46,672 nucleotides of DNA from an uncultured Saccharofermentans sp. (lineage in GTDB: Bacteria; Bacillota; Clostridia; Saccharofermentanales; Saccharofermentanaceae): positions 1 to 46,672 of the forward strand of contig CAJOJI010000002.1 of NCBI GenBank assembly GCA_905234715.1, given 5' to 3'. The notes beneath the pieces are model-generated. The model saw only the letters and a program-made list of their open reading frames with translations, was not told the DNA's origin and ran no database searches. Made by a program: the position numbers and the translations under genes. Numbering within the stretch: the stretch's first letter is position 1; every line of letters begins with the position of its first letter. Below, in pieces: positions 43,418 through 46,672 of the stretch.

Positions 43418-44092
43418 ATGATAATAACACCTAAAAACACGTTCGAGCCGAACCGCGAATATGCTTTTCGTATTGTTAAAGACAACATCATCAATATGGA
43501 GATCAAACCCGGAAGTCTTATCGGCGAACAGGAGATCGCAACACAGCTCGGCATATCAAGAACTCCGGTTCACGAGGCATTCCTCGAATTATCCAAGTCC
43601 AAGATCGTAAACATCCTTCCCCAGAAGGGCTGCAGCGTTTCACTTATCGACTACGAACTCATTAAGGAATCAAGGTTCCTCCGTATCGCAGTTGAAGGTG
43701 CGCTCTTAAGAGAAGCATGCGATGTTGCAACAGAGCAGGATATCCAGGATCTTTACGCTAACATCAAGCTTCAGCAGTTCTACATCGAGAACGATCCGCC
43801 GAGGTTCCTTGATCTCGACAACGAGTTCCATAAGAAGATCTACGTCATCTGCAATAAGATGCAGTGCTTCTACATGGTAGGTCTCATGAGCCTTCACTTC
43901 GATCGTGTAAGATCACTTTCACTCAAGACGATCAAAGATGTTAAGCTCGTATCAGACCACAAGGCTATCGCTGATGCCATCGCTGCTCACGACAAGGATG
44001 CAGTTGATGCAGCTTTCACAAAGCACATGTCCAGATTCGATCTCGACTGGGACATCATCAAGAAAGCATACAGCGAATACATCACAGAGTAA
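43418..44092 (+). CDS. GntR-family (FadR/FCD) transcription regulator
   Basis: The 224-residue protein has an N-terminal winged helix (about 15-75; EIATQLGISRTPVHEAFLELSK) and a C-terminal FCD ligand domain (about 82-218) with the metal-ligand pattern Asp-His-His-His (DNEFHKK, SDHKA, TKHMSRF). FadR-class regulators of hexuronate genes (UxuR, ExuR) repress and are released by fructuronate or tagaturonate. It is 76 bp after uxuB, with AAAGGGGAT before ATG. It is the only dedicated regulator in the island and the likely binder of the shared palindrome. Confidence 0.92.
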   Translation: MIITPKNTFEPNREYAFRIVKDNIINMEIKPGSLIGEQEIATQLGISRTPVHEAFLELSKSKIVNILPQKGCSVSLIDYELIKESRFLRIAVEGALLREACDVATEQDIQDLYANIKLQQFYIENDPPRFLDLDNEFHKKIYVICNKMQCFYMVGLMSLHFDRVRSLSLKTIKDVKLVSDHKAIADAIAAHDKDAVDAAFTKHMSRFDLDWDIIKKAYSEYITE

Positions 44093-44113
44093 TTCTCCGT
44101 AAAAATTCTTAAG

Positions 44114-44223
44114 TACTTAATTCGTACAGTAAACTGCTTCAGTTACTGTACGATTTTTGTATTTTGGCATGGGAATACGTATTTCGTACAGTAGACAGAA
44201 TGATTTACTGTAAGATTTGCGTA
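44114..44223. repeat. Paired 48-bp palindromes (copy B)
   Basis: Two palindromes (44114-44161 and 44176-44223) with the same arm sequence and the same 14-bp spacing as copy A at 15251-15360. They fill the gap between the convergent gntR and permease genes, one unit near each stop codon, and may act as terminators or mRNA 3' ends. Confidence 0.85.
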
Positions 44224-44228
44224 CTTCT

Positions 44229-45368
44229 TTAATGATTCAGTATAAGATACAATCCGAAAAGGATCACGAGCATTACGACATTGATAATGGTAAAGTTCAG
44301 GATATAGTTATCCGGCTTTCCGCCCGTCTTCTCTTTCTGCTCCTTCGAAAACTTTGCGTGGAATCTGTAAGTGATAAGACTTGCCATACTCGCAATGAGT
44401 GTACCGAGTCCGCCGAGATTTGTTCCGATGATAAGAGACTTACCGTCATCTGTGAATGCCGACAAAAGCATAGCTGCAGGAACGTTACTGATTATCTGTG
44501 AAGACAAGATTGCAGCAGGAACGGGATAGCCTGATACGAGTCCTGAAAGAGCTCCTGTGATCGCATCTATGCGTCCGATATTTCCTATGAGAATAAAGAA
44601 GAAAACAAATGTAGCAAGAAGATTGTAGTCGGCTTTCTTAAACGACTTGCGGTCCATGATGAGCATGGCTACAACTGTAACTCCGAGAGAAATCAGGAAG
44701 TGCACGTATCCTACAACCGTCAGGATGTTCAGTACGAACAACGCGAAATAGATCAGGAGCTTTACAAAAGACAGCTTCTTTACTTCTGTATTTTTTAAAG
44801 GCGGAAGTTTGTCAGAGCCCTTAACCATTATGAATGTCAGAGCAACGATCAATGCAAGCGACAGTGCCGAATAAGGGATCATGAGCAAGAGGAATTCCGG
44901 AAGCGCGATCTTGTAATTATCGTAGAGATAAAGATTCTGCGGATTGCCGATCGGAGTGAGCATGCTTCCGAGATTTGCAGCAACCGTCATGATTATCAGA
45001 GTAAACATGAGCTTCTTGTTCTCGCCGAACGGTGCAAGCACCATAATCGCGAAAGGAACAAGCGTTACGAGAGAAACATCATTTGTAAGGAACATGCTGA
45101 GGAAGAATGCCAGAAGCGACATAAGAAGGCTTATTCCCCTGTAGGTCTTAACCTTGCCGAGGAGCTTATTGGTGAGCACATCGAATGTTCCGATATGACC
45201 TAATGCAGCAACTATAAGCATGAGGCTGAAGAGTATCGCAAGAACTCTTACGTTGATGTAATCCAGATACTGAAGATCGGGCAGCACGAAAAAACAGGAT
45301 ATGAGAGCCAGCAATCCTGATATACACAGGATCGGATTATTCTTGATCGTGCTTGTTATCTTACGCAT
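44229..45368 (-). CDS. ArsB/NhaD-like permease (IT superfamily)
   Basis: This 379-residue membrane protein has ten or more helices and the twin re-entrant patterns of the ion transporter superfamily: FLTNDVSLVTLVPFAI with TPIGNPQNLYLY, and SNVPAAMLLSAFT with GTNLGGLGTLIASMASLI. Substrates in this group include arsenite, sodium, citrate and other dicarboxylates; none can be chosen here. The start is ATG 45368, four bases after AGGAGG; a TTG six codons earlier lies before that site. There is no arsR-type gene nearby. Confidence 0.85.
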   Translation of the reverse strand: MRKITSTIKNNPILCISGLLALISCFFVLPDLQYLDYINVRVLAILFSLMLIVAALGHIGTFDVLTNKLLGKVKTYRGISLLMSLLAFFLSMFLTNDVSLVTLVPFAIMVLAPFGENKKLMFTLIIMTVAANLGSMLTPIGNPQNLYLYDNYKIALPEFLLLMIPYSALSLALIVALTFIMVKGSDKLPPLKNTEVKKLSFVKLLIYFALFVLNILTVVGYVHFLISLGVTVVAMLIMDRKSFKKADYNLLATFVFFFILIGNIGRIDAITGALSGLVSGYPVPAAILSSQIISNVPAAMLLSAFTDDGKSLIIGTNLGGLGTLIASMASLITYRFHAKFSKEQKEKTGGKPDNYILNFTIINVVMLVILFGLYLILNH

Positions 45369-45438
45369 ATGCCCTCCTCTGACCAAGGGTAGATTTTACA
45401 TCATTTAGGAAAGATTGAGTATTCATACATGCATAAGA

Positions 45439-45463
45439 AATGCCCGGTAATTAACCGGGCATT
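45439..45463 (-). terminator. Terminator after the zinc-ribbon membrane protein gene
   Basis: AATGCCCGGT pairs perfectly with ACCGGGCATT (10 bp) around five bases. The minus-strand tail is TCTTATG. Confidence 0.75.
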
Positions 45464-45490
45464 CAGACAATTAGTAATCAATGATCAATA

Positions 45491-46165
45491 TCAGCCGAGG
45501 AGCAGGATAGCCTCTTCAACAGACTGGGCCTTATCCTCGTTAAGAATGTCTATGATCGAACCGACCTTAGCTGATGTGCGGTAAGGCTCAGGTACGATAC
45601 GCTCATACTGACGCATGTTGTTGATGTTCTCCTGATAGATCCTTACCATCTTCTCGTTCAGAAGGCCCTTCTGGTATCTCTCGGAAATCTCTCTGCTCAT
45701 GTAGTCGGCATTGCTGTTGAACTCGTCCTGCTTTCTCTTGGAAATCTTAATTCCAATGAATACTATTGCACCGGCAACAATCAATGCCACAATAATTCCA
45801 AGCAGAGAATCACCCATCGCACGTGAAGCTACATCCTGATCTGCGAGAACTGCATTACTCATTGACATGACAGTAACTATTGTAGAGAGAAAATATACCA
45901 GGTAACCGCCAACGACAGCTCCGACCAAAAACGGCCAGAAATATCTCATGAAAGATTTCTTCTTATAACCCGACTCGTCTGATGTTGGGAATTCGCTCTG
46001 CGGTCTTATCATCGTATCAAGCTCTTCATTCTCACTGAGAAGCTGCTTGTACTTTACAAGCTTGTCGATAAGATCGTCCTTCGCGTTGTTGATCCTTGTT
46101 CCGCACTTAGCACAAACAAGATCGTCTTCTGCCATTGCGGCACCACATTTTCTGCAAAACGCCAT
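45491..46165 (-). CDS. Zinc-ribbon membrane protein of unknown function
   Basis: The 224-residue protein starts with a zinc ribbon (Cys 4, 7, 18, 21) and a short charged helix, then two hydrophobic segments (about 76-98 and 118-140) and a charged C-terminal cytosolic part (about 145-224) rich in Arg, Glu and Asn. It has the same N-terminal ribbon plus membrane-pair layout as the protein at the left edge but no Gln/Pro linker. AGGAGG lies before ATG. It lies between two terminators, so it is probably a single-gene unit. Confidence 0.8.
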   Translation of the reverse strand: MAFCRKCGAAMAEDDLVCAKCGTRINNAKDDLIDKLVKYKQLLSENEELDTMIRPQSEFPTSDESGYKKKSFMRYFWPFLVGAVVGGYLVYFLSTIVTVMSMSNAVLADQDVASRAMGDSLLGIIVALIVAGAIVFIGIKISKRKQDEFNSNADYMSREISERYQKGLLNEKMVRIYQENINNMRQYERIVPEPYRTSAKVGSIIDILNEDKAQSVEEAILLLG

Positions 46166-46202
46166 GTTAGCCCTCCTAATTAAATCTATCCTTGTTCCTT
46201 TG

Positions 46203-46229
46203 AAAAAAACCTGTGTTAATTAACACAGG
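46203..46229 (-). terminator. Terminator after the GGDEF gene
   Basis: A perfect 20-bp palindrome (CCTGTGTTAA and its complement, 46210-46229) is followed on the minus strand by seven T residues. Confidence 0.92.
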
Positions 46230-46277
46230 CTTTTCATTTTCATAAATATTACAATAATCAATTAAAATTTACAATAA

Positions 46278-46672
46278 TCATTCCCAGCAGACTTTGTTTC
46301 TTCCGGTCTCTTTTGCGGTATAGAGTTTCTCATCTGCCGCACTGATATTATCCTCAATGGACTTGGTGGGATCGAAAAGCGCACAGCCGAAGCTCAATGT
46401 GCATCTGAGTGTATTACCGTCGGCACTGATATCGGACTCCATGAGCTTTACTCTGATCTCTTCAGCCTTCTTGACCGCACCTTCAAGATCGGTGTCACGG
46501 AGTACCATGACGAACTCCTCACCGCCCCATCTGTAGACGCCGTCCTTCTCGCCGCAGAAAGACTCGATAAGATGTGATGTAAATGCGAGAACATCGTCAC
46601 CTGCATTGTGGCCGTATGTATCGTTTACGCGCTTGAACTTATCGATGTCGCCGATAAAGACAGACATAATCT
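46278..46672 (-). CDS. GGDEF-domain diguanylate cyclase (partial, runs off right edge)
   Basis: The frame is open to the window edge, so the N-terminal part is missing. The visible 131 residues are most of a GGDEF domain: GDIDKFKRVNDTYGHNAGDDVL (metal and substrate binding), the active motif WGGEEF and the C-terminal ADEKLYTAKETGRNKV. Such enzymes make cyclic di-GMP. The RxxD inhibitory site five residues before GGEEF is absent. The sensor part lies outside the window. Confidence 0.93.
   Translation of the reverse strand, partial: IMSVFIGDIDKFKRVNDTYGHNAGDDVLAFTSHLIESFCGEKDGVYRWGGEEFVMVLRDTDLEGAVKKAEEIRVKLMESDISADGNTLRCTLSFGCALFDPTKSIEDNISAADEKLYTAKETGRNKVCWE

Noticed and set aside
44229..45368. 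Arsenite resistance locus
   Set aside because: The permease resembles ArsB but no arsR, arsC or arsA gene is beside it; the superfamily carries many other substrates.

Overview
The window reads as a stretch of chromosome from an anaerobic, low-to-mid G+C member of the Bacillota, most likely class Clostridia. The grounds are strong AGGAGG-type ribosome sites, the mltG / U32-peptidase neighbourhood also seen in Bacillus (yrrL-yrrO), ABC sugar importers of the LplA/LplB/YtcP type without their own ATPase, a zinc-ribbon form of ribosomal protein L32, and plant-polysaccharide enzymes. A genus cannot be named from the sequence. No phage, transposon or CRISPR array was seen.

Region 1 (about 1-15150) is nearly all on the minus strand and is mostly housekeeping: a zinc-ribbon membrane protein cut by the left edge, an AI-2E family transporter, a small structured transcription unit carrying a 21-codon ORF, a U32 peptidase, MltG, TypA/BipA, Der, L32, a DUF1934 protein, MurI, an RluA-type pseudouridine synthase, a CPBP protease, a DUF1295 protein, SurE and a nitroreductase. 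The genes from the nitroreductase down to L32 are tightly packed or overlapping and probably form one long operon.

Region 2 (15150-28320) holds a lipoprotein GH9 cellulase with a CBM4-like module, tRNA-Gln(CTG) with clear promoter and terminator, a family 4 uracil-DNA glycosylase, a Smr-like protein, an RsuA-type pseudouridine synthase, an unusual STAS-like/J-like membrane protein, a cytoplasmic GH3 enzyme with reversed domain order, a secreted NlpC/P60-like protein and a 1021-residue polytopic membrane protein.

Region 3 (28320-44100) is a hexuronate-use island. It encodes uronate isomerase (UxaC), fructuronate reductase (UxuB), mannonate dehydratase (UxuA), KDG kinase (KdgK) and KDPG aldolase (Eda), which together convert glucuronate to pyruvate and glyceraldehyde-3-phosphate. 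With them are a sugar ABC importer (two permeases and a binding lipoprotein), an acetyl-esterase of the SASA family, a DUF624 membrane protein, a small membrane protein and a FadR-type GntR regulator. Four promoters in this island carry a shared imperfect palindrome, CTA-N2-AT-N2-TAG (one copy has a terminal mismatch), placed on or beside the -10 or -35 boxes. The GntR protein is the obvious candidate to bind it. Two unrelated genes, a zinc-ribbon protein and a membrane protein, sit inside the island at 31617-33437.

Region 4 (44100-46672) holds an ArsB/NhaD-like (IT superfamily) permease, a zinc-ribbon membrane protein and a GGDEF domain cut by the right edge.

The most unusual signals are the small structured transcription unit at 2788-3038, a duplicated pair of palindromes with exact 48-14-48 bp spacing at 15251-15360 and 44114-44223, the shared operator of the uronate island, and two genes whose start codon lies six bases after a TATAAT box, suggesting leaderless mRNAs.
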